A stretch of DNA of 9,290 nt from Polyangiaceae bacterium (lineage in GTDB: Bacteria > Myxococcota_A > Polyangia > Polyangiales > Polyangiaceae): positions 1 through 9,290 of the forward strand of contig JAICXU010000069.1 of the NCBI GenBank assembly GCA_025934595.1. Direction: 5' to 3'. The notes under the pieces are model-generated. The model made no database searches, was not told the origin of the DNA, and saw nothing but the letters and a program-made list of their open reading frames with translations. Positions 1 through 5,688 of this stretch are shown here, one piece after another (position 1 is the first letter of the stretch; every line of letters starts with the position of its first letter). A program made the position numbers and the translations under genes.

Positions 1-223
1 GAAAGGTGCAGAATACATCAAAGCACACCTGAAGAAGCCGGTCGCAGCCTTCATCGCTGGTGTCACCGCACCGCCCGGAAAACGAATGGGTCACGCGGGA
101 GCGATCATCGCGGGCGGCAAAGGCACCGCCGCCGAGAAGATGAAGGCGCTGCAAGCGGCGGGCGCGAAGATCGCGCCGACGCCGAGCGACATGGCGTCGA
201 CGCTCAAATCGATGATGAGCTGA
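1..223 (+). CDS. sucD: Succinyl-CoA ligase (ADP-forming) alpha subunit, C-terminal fragment
   Basis: The 5' part lies outside the window. The reading frame starts at base 2 and runs 73 codons to TGA at 221-223. The product is the alpha subunit of succinyl-CoA synthetase, the TCA-cycle enzyme that interconverts succinyl-CoA and succinate with substrate-level phosphorylation of ADP or GDP in the cytosol. The visible part holds the family signature TAPPGKRMGHAGAI followed by GGKGTAAEKMKAL. The histidine in MGHAGAI is the phosphorylated catalytic residue known from the E. coli enzyme (His246). The tail after this motif has the usual length, so the C-terminus looks intact. sucC would be expected upstream, out of view. 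The gene converges on the di-iron protein gene with only 16 bases between the stop codons, and I see no intrinsic terminator for it on the + strand. Confidence 0.96.
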   Translation, partial: KGAEYIKAHLKKPVAAFIAGVTAPPGKRMGHAGAIIAGGKGTAAEKMKALQAAGAKIAPTPSDMASTLKSMMS

Positions 224-260
224 AAAAAACGGGCAAAAACTAAACGCCGAGCGCGTCGGC
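224..260 (-). terminator. Possible intrinsic terminator of the minus-strand DGC/ODP unit
   Basis: Read on the minus strand, GCCGA-CGCGC-TCGGC (260-246) can form a 5-bp stem with a 5-base loop. It is followed by T-rich sequence: TTT, then TTTTT (239-235), then seven T (230-224). The stem overlaps the last codons of the 240-968 gene. The stem is short and the first T-run is interrupted by AG, so this is a weak call. The position, between two convergent genes, is where a terminator would be expected. Confidence 0.35.
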
Positions 261-968
261 CAGGCCGCGAAGTAGCTTCGCGCCGTCACCGCGATACGAG
301 CTGCCGTGCATCAACGCGAGCAGTGATGGCTCGGTCGCGGCGAGCTTCTCGAGGATCGCGCGGGCGCTCTTGTCGACGGCGACGCTCGCGGGCATCGCTT
401 TCCGCATGGCCTCGGCCGGCGAGAGGATCTCCGAATCGGTGACGGGCGGGAGCTTGTCGCCGCCGTGCGTGAAGATGTCGCCGCAAAGAAGCGTCCGCGT
501 CGTCGGCTCGAACAGGTAACCGCACTCCCAATTGTGGGGGAGGTGCGGCGCGTCGAGCCAGCGCACGCGTTTCTTTCCGATCGACATCTCTTCGCCGTCG
601 GCGAGCACGCGCGGCGGTCGATCCGAAAGATCCGCGGAGGTCATCGCGGCGACCGTGCCCATGATCACGCCGGCGTCTTTCGCGATCGCGAGCCACTCGT
701 TCATCGATCCGCACTCGTCGGACTCGATATGCGAGAACGCGAGCCAGCGCAGTTTTTCGGCCTTGCCGAGCACATGGCCGACCGCCTCACGCACGAGCGG
801 AAACATGCTGCGCGGTCCGGTGTGGAAGAGAAGCGGCTCTTCGTCGACGATCAAAATTTGGTTGAACGTGAATCCGCCGGGAAGACCGGAGAATGGCGTG
901 GAGATTCGAAAGATCCCATCGGCGATTTCGTGGACATTGGTGCCAGTGACCTGGTTCGTGATCGACAT
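240..968 (-). CDS. Stand-alone di-iron metallo-beta-lactamase-fold protein (ODP/flavodiiron-like)
   Basis: A 242-residue soluble protein with an MBL fold and no signal peptide. The metal motif is H80-x-E82-x-D84, with Glu replacing the second His of the usual HxHxDH, as in flavodiiron proteins. H145, D164 and H221 follow. The spacing H145 to D164 (19 residues) equals that of the oxygen-reductase ligands His146/Asp165, so all six expected di-iron ligands are present. The residue after D84 is Glu85 rather than the common His. There is no flavodoxin domain, so it cannot shuttle electrons through its own FMN as full-length flavodiiron proteins do. Known stand-alone ODP proteins include an oxygen/iron sensor in Treponema chemotaxis; oxygen or NO reduction with a partner is the alternative. 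The start is set by a strong AAGGGGG element at 972-978, six bases before the codon after the spacer. Only 16 bases separate it from the upstream diguanylate cyclase gene, so the two are very probably one operon. Confidence 0.85.
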   Translation of the reverse strand: MSITNQVTGTNVHEIADGIFRISTPFSGLPGGFTFNQILIVDEEPLLFHTGPRSMFPLVREAVGHVLGKAEKLRWLAFSHIESDECGSMNEWLAIAKDAGVIMGTVAAMTSADLSDRPPRVLADGEEMSIGKKRVRWLDAPHLPHNWECGYLFEPTTRTLLCGDIFTHGGDKLPPVTDSEILSPAEAMRKAMPASVAVDKSARAILEKLAATEPSLLALMHGSSYRGDGAKLLRGLADALGV

Positions 969-971
969 CTT

Positions 972-979
972 CTTTCCCC
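972..979 (-). promoter_or_regulatory. Ribosome binding site of the ODP-like gene
   Basis: On the minus strand the 16-base gap between the cyclase stop (985-987) and the ATG at 968-966 reads ACAAGGGGGAAAGAAG. The purine-rich AGGGGGA block lies a few bases before the ATG. It fixes the start and supports translation of this gene from a shared transcript with the cyclase. Confidence 0.65.
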
Positions 980-984
980 CTTGT

Positions 985-1923
985 TCAAGGTCCTACGACC
1001 CGGTTGCGGCCAGACTCCTTCGCGCGATAAAGGCGTTGGTCGGCGATGCGAAGAAGCGTGGCCTTGTCTTTCATGTCGCCGCAGCACGTGAGCGACGCGA
1101 CGCCGGCGCTCGTGGTGACGGGCACCGTGATTTGCACGGGCGCGCTAGCGCCGGGAGGCTGATGCGTCCACGTGATGGGCACCGACTCGACGGCGACTCG
1201 CAAACGCTCCGCCGCCACGCACGCATTCGTGATCGGAATGCCTCGGGCGACGACCACGAATTCTTCGCCGCCGTAACGTGCCAGCAAATCTTCGGTGCGG
1301 AGCGTGCGCTGCAGGGTTTGCGCGACGCTCTTCAGAACGGCGTCACCCGCTTGGTGCCCGTACGTGTCGTTCACCTTCTTGAAGTAATCGATGTCGACGA
1401 TGACGACCGAGAGCTCCGCATTGTGTCGCGTGGCAAACGCGACCTCCGCGTCGAGTCGGTCCTCGAGATGTTTGCGATTGAAGACCTTCGTGAGACCGTC
1501 GTAGAGCGCGGCTTCGTAGACGGCCTTCAACGCTTGCTCTTCGGCCTCGTCGAGGAGCGAGAACCGCAGCGTGAGGGTCGCGCCGAAACGAACGCGGTCG
1601 CCGTCGCGGAGATGCACGGGGTCGGTGATGCGCACGTCGTTCACCCACGTGCCGTTCGTCGATTTGTTGTCGGCGAGCATGTGCTCCGCCCCCAAGATCA
1701 CGATCCGCGCGTGCACGCCGGAGATGCTGGGATCGTCGAATCGATACGTGCAGCTCGCATCGCGTCCCAACGTGATGACGTCACCGCGGGTGATCGTGAA
1801 GACGCGTCCTGTTTGCGCGCCGCTCGACGACGTGAGGACGGCGCGCGTGCGTCGCGATGTCGGCGACGCGTTGGTGTCGACCACCAGCGTCGCGCGTTGT
1901 CGTTGCTCCGGCCCGCCCGTCAT
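985..1923 (-). CDS. FHA-domain diguanylate cyclase (GGDEF)
   Basis: A 312-residue cytosolic protein with no membrane segment. It makes cyclic di-GMP from two GTP. An N-terminal FHA domain occupies about residues 30-120: LGR at 52-54, S68-x-x-H71, and STNGT at 88-92. The canonical phosphothreonine-binding Arg and Ser are kept, so a phosphorylated partner (for example of a Ser/Thr kinase) may control it. The GGDEF domain follows at about 135-312, starting YDGLTKVFNR. It has DIDYFKKVND, the catalytic GGEEF at 218-222, and R209-T-E-D212 exactly five residues before GGEEF. That is the c-di-GMP inhibitory I-site, so the enzyme looks both active and product-inhibited. The ATG at 1923 is chosen because the open frame further upstream lies under the divergent phosphoesterase gene. 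No clear Shine-Dalgarno precedes it, and a GTG at codon 14 is an alternative. It is the first gene of a unit with the ODP-like gene. Confidence 0.93.
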   Translation of the reverse strand: MTGGPEQRQRATLVVDTNASPTSRRTRAVLTSSSGAQTGRVFTITRGDVITLGRDASCTYRFDDPSISGVHARIVILGAEHMLADNKSTNGTWVNDVRITDPVHLRDGDRVRFGATLTLRFSLLDEAEEQALKAVYEAALYDGLTKVFNRKHLEDRLDAEVAFATRHNAELSVVIVDIDYFKKVNDTYGHQAGDAVLKSVAQTLQRTLRTEDLLARYGGEEFVVVARGIPITNACVAAERLRVAVESVPITWTHQPPGASAPVQITVPVTTSAGVASLTCCGDMKDKATLLRIADQRLYRAKESGRNRVVGP

Positions 1924-1970
1924 GGGTGGATCATGCGGTAGGGTGTCGTGCGTTGTAAAGCCTCGCGGTG

Positions 1971-2010
1971 CGGCGCGCGAAAACGACGTTCCCGGCGTTT
2001 TCGTGCCGCG
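1971..2010. promoter_or_regulatory. Long inverted repeat in the divergent DGC/phosphoesterase promoter region
   Basis: CGAAAACG (1978-1985) and CGTTTTCG (1996-2003) are perfect 8-base inverted arms around a 10-base centre. The symmetry continues outward imperfectly: the left arm CGGCGCGCGAAAACG (1971-1985) pairs with CGTTTTCGTGCCGCG (1996-2010) at 12 of 15 positions. It lies in the only 113-base gap between the two divergent genes and ends at the purine-rich element 2010-2014. It could be a dimeric-repressor operator, or an RNA hairpin at the front of the phosphoesterase message. Confidence 0.55.
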
Positions 2011-2037
2011 AGGGATGCATCTATGAGCCATACTTGA
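2010..2037 (+). other. Possible 4-codon leader ORF coupled to the phosphoesterase start
   Basis: GAGGG at 2010-2014 is a good ribosome binding site, but it is eight bases before the ATG at 2023 rather than before the phosphoesterase ATG at 2037. The ATG at 2023 opens a frame of four codons (Met-Ser-His-Thr) ending in TGA at 2035-2037. The last A of that TGA is the first base of the phosphoesterase ATG (TGATG overlap). This is a typical translational-coupling arrangement. It may equally be chance, with the ribosome reaching 2037 directly. Confidence 0.3.
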
Positions 2038-3392
2038 TGACGATGCGCCGTGCCGCGTTCGCGTTCGGAGCCTTGGCGTGCGCAGGGGCGATCTCGGTCG
2101 CGTGTGGCAGTAGCAGTGACGACGCCGGGGCGCCGCTCGACGGCGGCACGGACGGGGACATTTCGGACTCGCACGCCGACGTCTCGCCGATCGCGGACTC
2201 GTCGCTGCCCGCGCCGAAGATTCCTCACGTGATCGTGATCGTGATGGAGAACCACTCGTTCGATACGTACTTCGGGCGATATTGCACGGCGCCGGCGGGA
2301 TCGAATCCCGCGTGCACGACCGGGCCATCTTGTTGCGAAGCCGCGCCGGACGTGGATCCGAATGGCGTCGCGCCGACGACGCTGGACGATGCGCAGAACG
2401 GCGGGCGCGATCCCAACCACACGCAAGCGTGCGAGCTCAGTGAAATGAACGACGGTGGAATGGACCGCTACACGATGGGCGCATCGTGCTCGAACGCGGA
2501 GAACTTCGCGGTCGCCGCGCCGGACGGTGTCGCCAAGCCGTATCTCGATCTCGCTTCCCAAAATGCGCTGGCGGACCGGTATTTCCAGCCGATCGTGGGG
2601 CAGTCGTCGTCGAACGACATGTACTTCGCGGCCGCGAATTGGGTGTTCACCGACAACGCCTACGAGCCCGCCGCGACCGGACATGGTTGCTCCGATCCGT
2701 TCGTGCAAACGATCACGTATACCGGCAAGACGACGGTCGCGGACGTCCTCATCGATGCGGGAGTTTCGTTCCGCTACTACGCGATGGGCTTCGATGCGAT
2801 GTACGCCGTGCCGTACACGGCATGCCCTTCGCCGCCGCCGGACTGTCAGATCAGCGCTCCCACGTTGCCGTGCACCTACGACCCCGGCGACGTGCCGTTC
2901 GAGTACTACCAGCAGTTCCAGAACAACCACGCGCTCATGAAGGACTACGACGACGACTTCGTTCCTGCCGTCGCGAACGGAACGTTGCCCGCCGTCTCTT
3001 TTCTCAAAGCGGTCACGTACCGCAACGAGCATCCGGGGTACGGCGACACGATCTCGAAAGGCGTGACGTTCTCGACCGGCGTCGTGACGATGATCCAAAA
3101 TTCGCCGATTTACGCGAAAAATACGCTGATTTTGATCACCTGGGACGAGGGCGGGGGATTCTTCGATCACGTGACGCCGCCCGGGCCGAGCTCGATCGAC
3201 AACCAGCCGTACGGCACGCGCGTGCCGCTCCTCGCGATCGGAAAATTCGCGAAGAAGAATTACGTGTCGCACGTCGTGATGGAGCACTCGTCGATCGTGA
3301 AATTTCTCGAAGAGAATTTCTTGGGAAAGACGGGACAGCTCGGGATGCGCGATACGGTCGTGAACGGAATCGACGATCTCCTCTCCGAGTGA
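2037..3392 (+). CDS. Exported phosphoesterase (phospholipase C / acid phosphatase family), probable lipoprotein
   Basis: A 451-residue phosphoesterase of the alkaline-phosphatase-like PF04185 family, which hydrolyses phosphate mono- or diesters outside the cytoplasm. Residues 1-23 form a signal peptide (MTMRR, hydrophobic core) ending ISVAC23, a lipobox with Ser instead of Leu at -3. A Ser/Asp/Gly-rich linker follows to about residue 60. Family motifs come in order: MENHSFD (70-76, metal site), GQSSSND (188-194), TWDEGGGFFDHVTPP (368-382) and EHSSIVKFLEENF (416-428). By alignment with the PTxxN site of the family, the nucleophile would be Ser190 instead of the Thr usual in phospholipases C; acid phosphatases such as AcpA use Ser. 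The large insert at about 82-150, with several Cys, is rich in Asp and Asn. The exact substrate (phospholipid, phosphomonoester or other) cannot be read from sequence. ATG 2037 gives a compact signal peptide; ATG 2043 and TTG 2034 are alternatives. Confidence 0.9.
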   Translation: MTMRRAAFAFGALACAGAISVACGSSSDDAGAPLDGGTDGDISDSHADVSPIADSSLPAPKIPHVIVIVMENHSFDTYFGRYCTAPAGSNPACTTGPSCCEAAPDVDPNGVAPTTLDDAQNGGRDPNHTQACELSEMNDGGMDRYTMGASCSNAENFAVAAPDGVAKPYLDLASQNALADRYFQPIVGQSSSNDMYFAAANWVFTDNAYEPAATGHGCSDPFVQTITYTGKTTVADVLIDAGVSFRYYAMGFDAMYAVPYTACPSPPPDCQISAPTLPCTYDPGDVPFEYYQQFQNNHALMKDYDDDFVPAVANGTLPAVSFLKAVTYRNEHPGYGDTISKGVTFSTGVVTMIQNSPIYAKNTLILITWDEGGGFFDHVTPPGPSSIDNQPYGTRVPLLAIGKFAKKNYVSHVVMEHSSIVKFLEENFLGKTGQLGMRDTVVNGIDDLLSE

Positions 3393-3453
3393 GATCGACG
3401 ACCGCGGCGTCATCGAGCCCGCGCGACCGATCGAAGCATCCCGCGGATCGTTC

Positions 3454-3500
3454 ATGTCCCTGCGTCTCGAGAGGACGTGAGCTACGTCCTCCGAGGACAT
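3454..3500. promoter_or_regulatory. Nested palindrome upstream of the haem-lipoprotein operon (possible enhancer site or RNA hairpin)
   Basis: The inner arms GAGGACGT (3471-3478) and ACGTCCTC (3484-3491) are a perfect 8-base inverted repeat around GAGCT. CTCG (3466-3469) pairs with CGAG (3492-3495) after a one-base bulge. ATGTCC (3454-3459) and GGACAT (3495-3500) form a further outer arm. The right side also offers an alternative pairing, GTCCTC (3486-3491) with GAGGAC (3493-3498). No T-run follows, so it is not a standard intrinsic terminator. Its centre lies about 107 bases upstream of the -12 element at 3588, the usual distance of an activator site for sigma-54 promoters. Confidence 0.5.
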
Positions 3501-3574
3501 AGGGCGCCCGGGCGTTCACCCGTTGCGCCGCAGAAAGTCGACGTGGATCGTCGTCGACCACCGCGAGATCCCAT

Positions 3575-3590
3575 TGGTTTCGCCTTTGCA
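3575..3590 (+). promoter_or_regulatory. Sigma-54 (-24/-12) promoter candidate
   Basis: The 16-base element TGG-N8-TTGCA matches the sigma-54 consensus TGGCACRNNNNTTGCW at all of TGG, TTGC and the final W. The spacing between GG (3576-3577) and GC (3588-3589) is exactly right. The CAC of the -24 half is not matched (TTT instead). Transcription would start near 3600-3601, leaving a 17-base leader that contains the ribosome binding site of the gene at 3618. The position, spacing and presence of a sigma-54 activator gene in the same window make this the best promoter call here. Confidence 0.6.
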
Positions 3591-3607
3591 CGACCCGTCG
3601 CACGTTT

Positions 3608-3612
3608 GGAGG
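3608..3612 (+). promoter_or_regulatory. Ribosome binding site deciding a GTG start
   Basis: GGAGG at 3608-3612 is five bases before GTG at 3618. It selects this GTG over the longer open frame starting at 3477. The product then begins MRKRFF and has a textbook lipoprotein signal peptide. Confidence 0.85.
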
Positions 3613-3617
3613 ATCCC

Positions 3618-5681
3618 GTGCGGAAACGATTTTTCACGTCTTCTCTTGCAGCGCTCGTCGTCGGCGGTCTCGCGGCGTGTTACGGCGGCGGACAGCTCGG
3701 AGGTCCGGACGACCCCAACGGAAACAGCGCGAACCCGGGCGCGGACAGCGGTGAGCCGCAAGGTCCGCTTCCTTTCTTTCCGGATCCTCCGAACGTCTAC
3801 GTCGCGAAGGTGAAGAATCTTCTCGTGGGCCTCGGCCCGACGGACGACGAAATTCAGGAAGTGACGGCCGATCCGACGCAGCTCGGATCGCTCGTCGACG
3901 GATGGATGCAAATGCCGGAGTACCAGACGAAGATGCTCCGCTTCTTCGAGCTCGCGTTCCAGCAGACGCAGATCGGCGCGAGCGACTTCAACAACCAGCT
4001 CAATTCGGGGCAGCTCCAGCTCGACACCAACACGACGACGCAGCCTCTGATGGTCCAAGACCAACAAGAGGTTTTCGCGCGAACGATGCTGCAGCTGGCC
4101 TCGACGAATCAGCCGTTCAACCAGTCGCTGTCGACGCAGTCCTACATGATGACGACGGCGACGCGCATTTTTTATGCGCTCACCGACGTCTGGCAGCTGA
4201 ACGACAACGTGCAGGGCTTTACGGATTCGTTCGCGAACGCCAATCCTACCCTCAACATCACGGTCGAGAGCACGACCGCTATTCCACTCTCACAGACGCT
4301 CGATCCCACAGATAGCGCTCACTACATGCATTGGTACGACCCGGGATATTCGGCGAGCGGATGCACGACGGCCACGTTCACCGCGCGAGCGAACAACCTC
4401 TACGACATCATTCTCGGATCGATCCCGGTCTCCGGCGCCTGCAAAGCGGTGCGGACGAACGGGCAGCTCACGACGAACGATTTCAGTGATTGGACGATGG
4501 TGAAAATTCGGCCGCCGAGCGGCGCGGAGAAGCCGTCGAATTTTTACGATCTCGTCGCGCTCCGAAGCGCGCCCGCTTCGGATTTGGTGCTGAAACGGCC
4601 TTACGTGGGGTTCTTCACGACGCCCGCATTTTTCGCGAATTGGCAGACCAACGCCAGCAACGAGATGCGCGTCACACTGAACCAAACGCTCATCGTGGCG
4701 ACGGGCGCGCAGATCGATGGCACCGATACCACGACGCCGACGAGCACGCCGGGCCTCGATTCGACGCACGCGGTCGGTCCGTGCGTGGGCTGTCATCAGC
4801 TGCTCGATCCGACGCGCTCGATCTTCGCGTCGACGTTCTCTTGGTATTACGGAACGCCGCAACCGGATCCCACGTTCGCGAGTGAGCCCGGTAAGTTCAT
4901 TTTCGAGGGTGTGCAGCAGCCGGTGTCGACCATCTACGATTTCGCGAGCACGTTGAGCAATCATCCTCTCGTCGCGTCCGCGTGGGCGCAGAAGCTTTGC
5001 TACTACTTCGACTCCGAAGCGTGCGTGGACACCGATCCCGAGTTTCAACGGATCGTCACCTTGTTTCAGACTTCGGGATACTCGTGGAACGCGCTCGTCA
5101 AGGCGATGGTGACCTCACCCATCACGACGCACGCATCGTCGACCACCACGGCGACGACGAACGGCGAGATCGTCGGAGTCTCACGACGCGATCACATCTG
5201 CGCCGCGCTCAATGCGCGCATCGGATTCCAAGATATTTGCGGCCTCAACGCCGCGCTCCCGGACCAGTCCAGCAAAGCGGCTCTCGCGATCGTGCCTGGA
5301 TTACCCTCGGACGGTTACGGCCGAGGGAGCACGGAGCCGGTTCTTCCGAACGATCCGTCGCTTTTTTATCGCGCGGGCCTCGAGAATTTTTGCGAGCAGA
5401 TCGCGGCGCTCGTCGTCGATCCGAAAAATCCGATCGCGGGCGTCAAGACCTGGGTGAGCACGGATCCCGACACGGCCGTGTCGGACTTCGTCGGCATCTT
5501 GATGGGGGTTCCCGACGCCGACCCTCGCTACGGCGATCTCAAGAACGCATTGAGCTCCCACTACACGGCGGCGCTCGCGGACGTGCAAGACGGTGGTGTG
5601 AAGACGACGCCGACCGAAGCCCTCCAATCGACGTTCATCGCGGCTTGCTTGGCACCTTCACTCGATTCGATGGGGATGTGA
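3618..5681 (+). CDS. Monohaem c-type lipoprotein, DUF1592/DUF1588/DUF1585-like
   Basis: A 687-residue exported protein. The signal peptide MRKRFF plus hydrophobic stretch ends in the canonical lipobox LAAC21, followed by a Gly/Asp/Asn-rich linker to about residue 50. Residues 58-120 (KNLLVGLGPTDDEIQ, MPEYQTKMLRFFELAF) resemble the N-terminal DUF1549/DUF1592 helices of planctomycete-type cytochrome proteins. Residues 325-410 resemble DUF1588: YVGFFTTPAFFA, then CVGCH at 389-393 (covalent haem c site, His393 axial ligand), then LLDPTRS. Residues 428-502 resemble DUF1585 (HPLVASAWAQKL, SGYSWNALVKAMVTS). A further region to 687 is less familiar. Only one CxxCH is present. The family is often encoded beside DUF1501/DUF1552 proteins, as here: the next gene begins seven bases after the stop. 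The role is probably periplasmic or surface redox-linked breakdown of a polymer or organic substrate, but the substrate is unknown. Confidence 0.78.
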   Translation: MRKRFFTSSLAALVVGGLAACYGGGQLGGPDDPNGNSANPGADSGEPQGPLPFFPDPPNVYVAKVKNLLVGLGPTDDEIQEVTADPTQLGSLVDGWMQMPEYQTKMLRFFELAFQQTQIGASDFNNQLNSGQLQLDTNTTTQPLMVQDQQEVFARTMLQLASTNQPFNQSLSTQSYMMTTATRIFYALTDVWQLNDNVQGFTDSFANANPTLNITVESTTAIPLSQTLDPTDSAHYMHWYDPGYSASGCTTATFTARANNLYDIILGSIPVSGACKAVRTNGQLTTNDFSDWTMVKIRPPSGAEKPSNFYDLVALRSAPASDLVLKRPYVGFFTTPAFFANWQTNASNEMRVTLNQTLIVATGAQIDGTDTTTPTSTPGLDSTHAVGPCVGCHQLLDPTRSIFASTFSWYYGTPQPDPTFASEPGKFIFEGVQQPVSTIYDFASTLSNHPLVASAWAQKLCYYFDSEACVDTDPEFQRIVTLFQTSGYSWNALVKAMVTSPITTHASSTTTATTNGEIVGVSRRDHICAALNARIGFQDICGLNAALPDQSSKAALAIVPGLPSDGYGRGSTEPVLPNDPSLFYRAGLENFCEQIAALVVDPKNPIAGVKTWVSTDPDTAVSDFVGILMGVPDADPRYGDLKNALSSHYTAALADVQDGGVKTTPTEALQSTFIAACLAPSLDSMGM

Positions 5682-5688
5682 GGACACG

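Noticed and set aside
532..1941. A 469-codon open frame on the + strand.
   Set aside because: It is antisense to the GGDEF and ODP genes, is Arg-rich, and has no recognisable motif.
1924..2328. The cyclase reading frame stays open upstream of 1923 to 2328 on the minus strand.
   Set aside because: This part is Arg/Ser/Pro-rich with no domain and lies under the signal peptide and active-site region of the phosphoesterase, whose motifs are clear on the + strand.
3466..3495. Strong hairpin after the phosphoesterase gene as an intrinsic terminator.
   Set aside because: No T-run follows on the + strand (the next bases are GACATAGGGCG), so it does not meet the usual criteria; it is recorded as a palindrome instead.
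1920..3500. A 526-codon open frame on the minus strand.
   Set aside because: It is Arg/Val/His-rich and antisense to the phosphoesterase with its recognised motifs; this is the usual mirror frame of GC-rich genes.
3505..3514. Perfect 10-base palindrome CGCCCGGGCG.
   Set aside because: Short GC-only palindromes are expected often at this base composition.
3537..3558. Inverted repeat GTCGACG / CGTCGAC with an 8-base centre.
   Set aside because: The arms are built from the GTCGAC/CGTCG words that are very common in this DNA, so chance is likely; it is too weak for a separate regulatory call.
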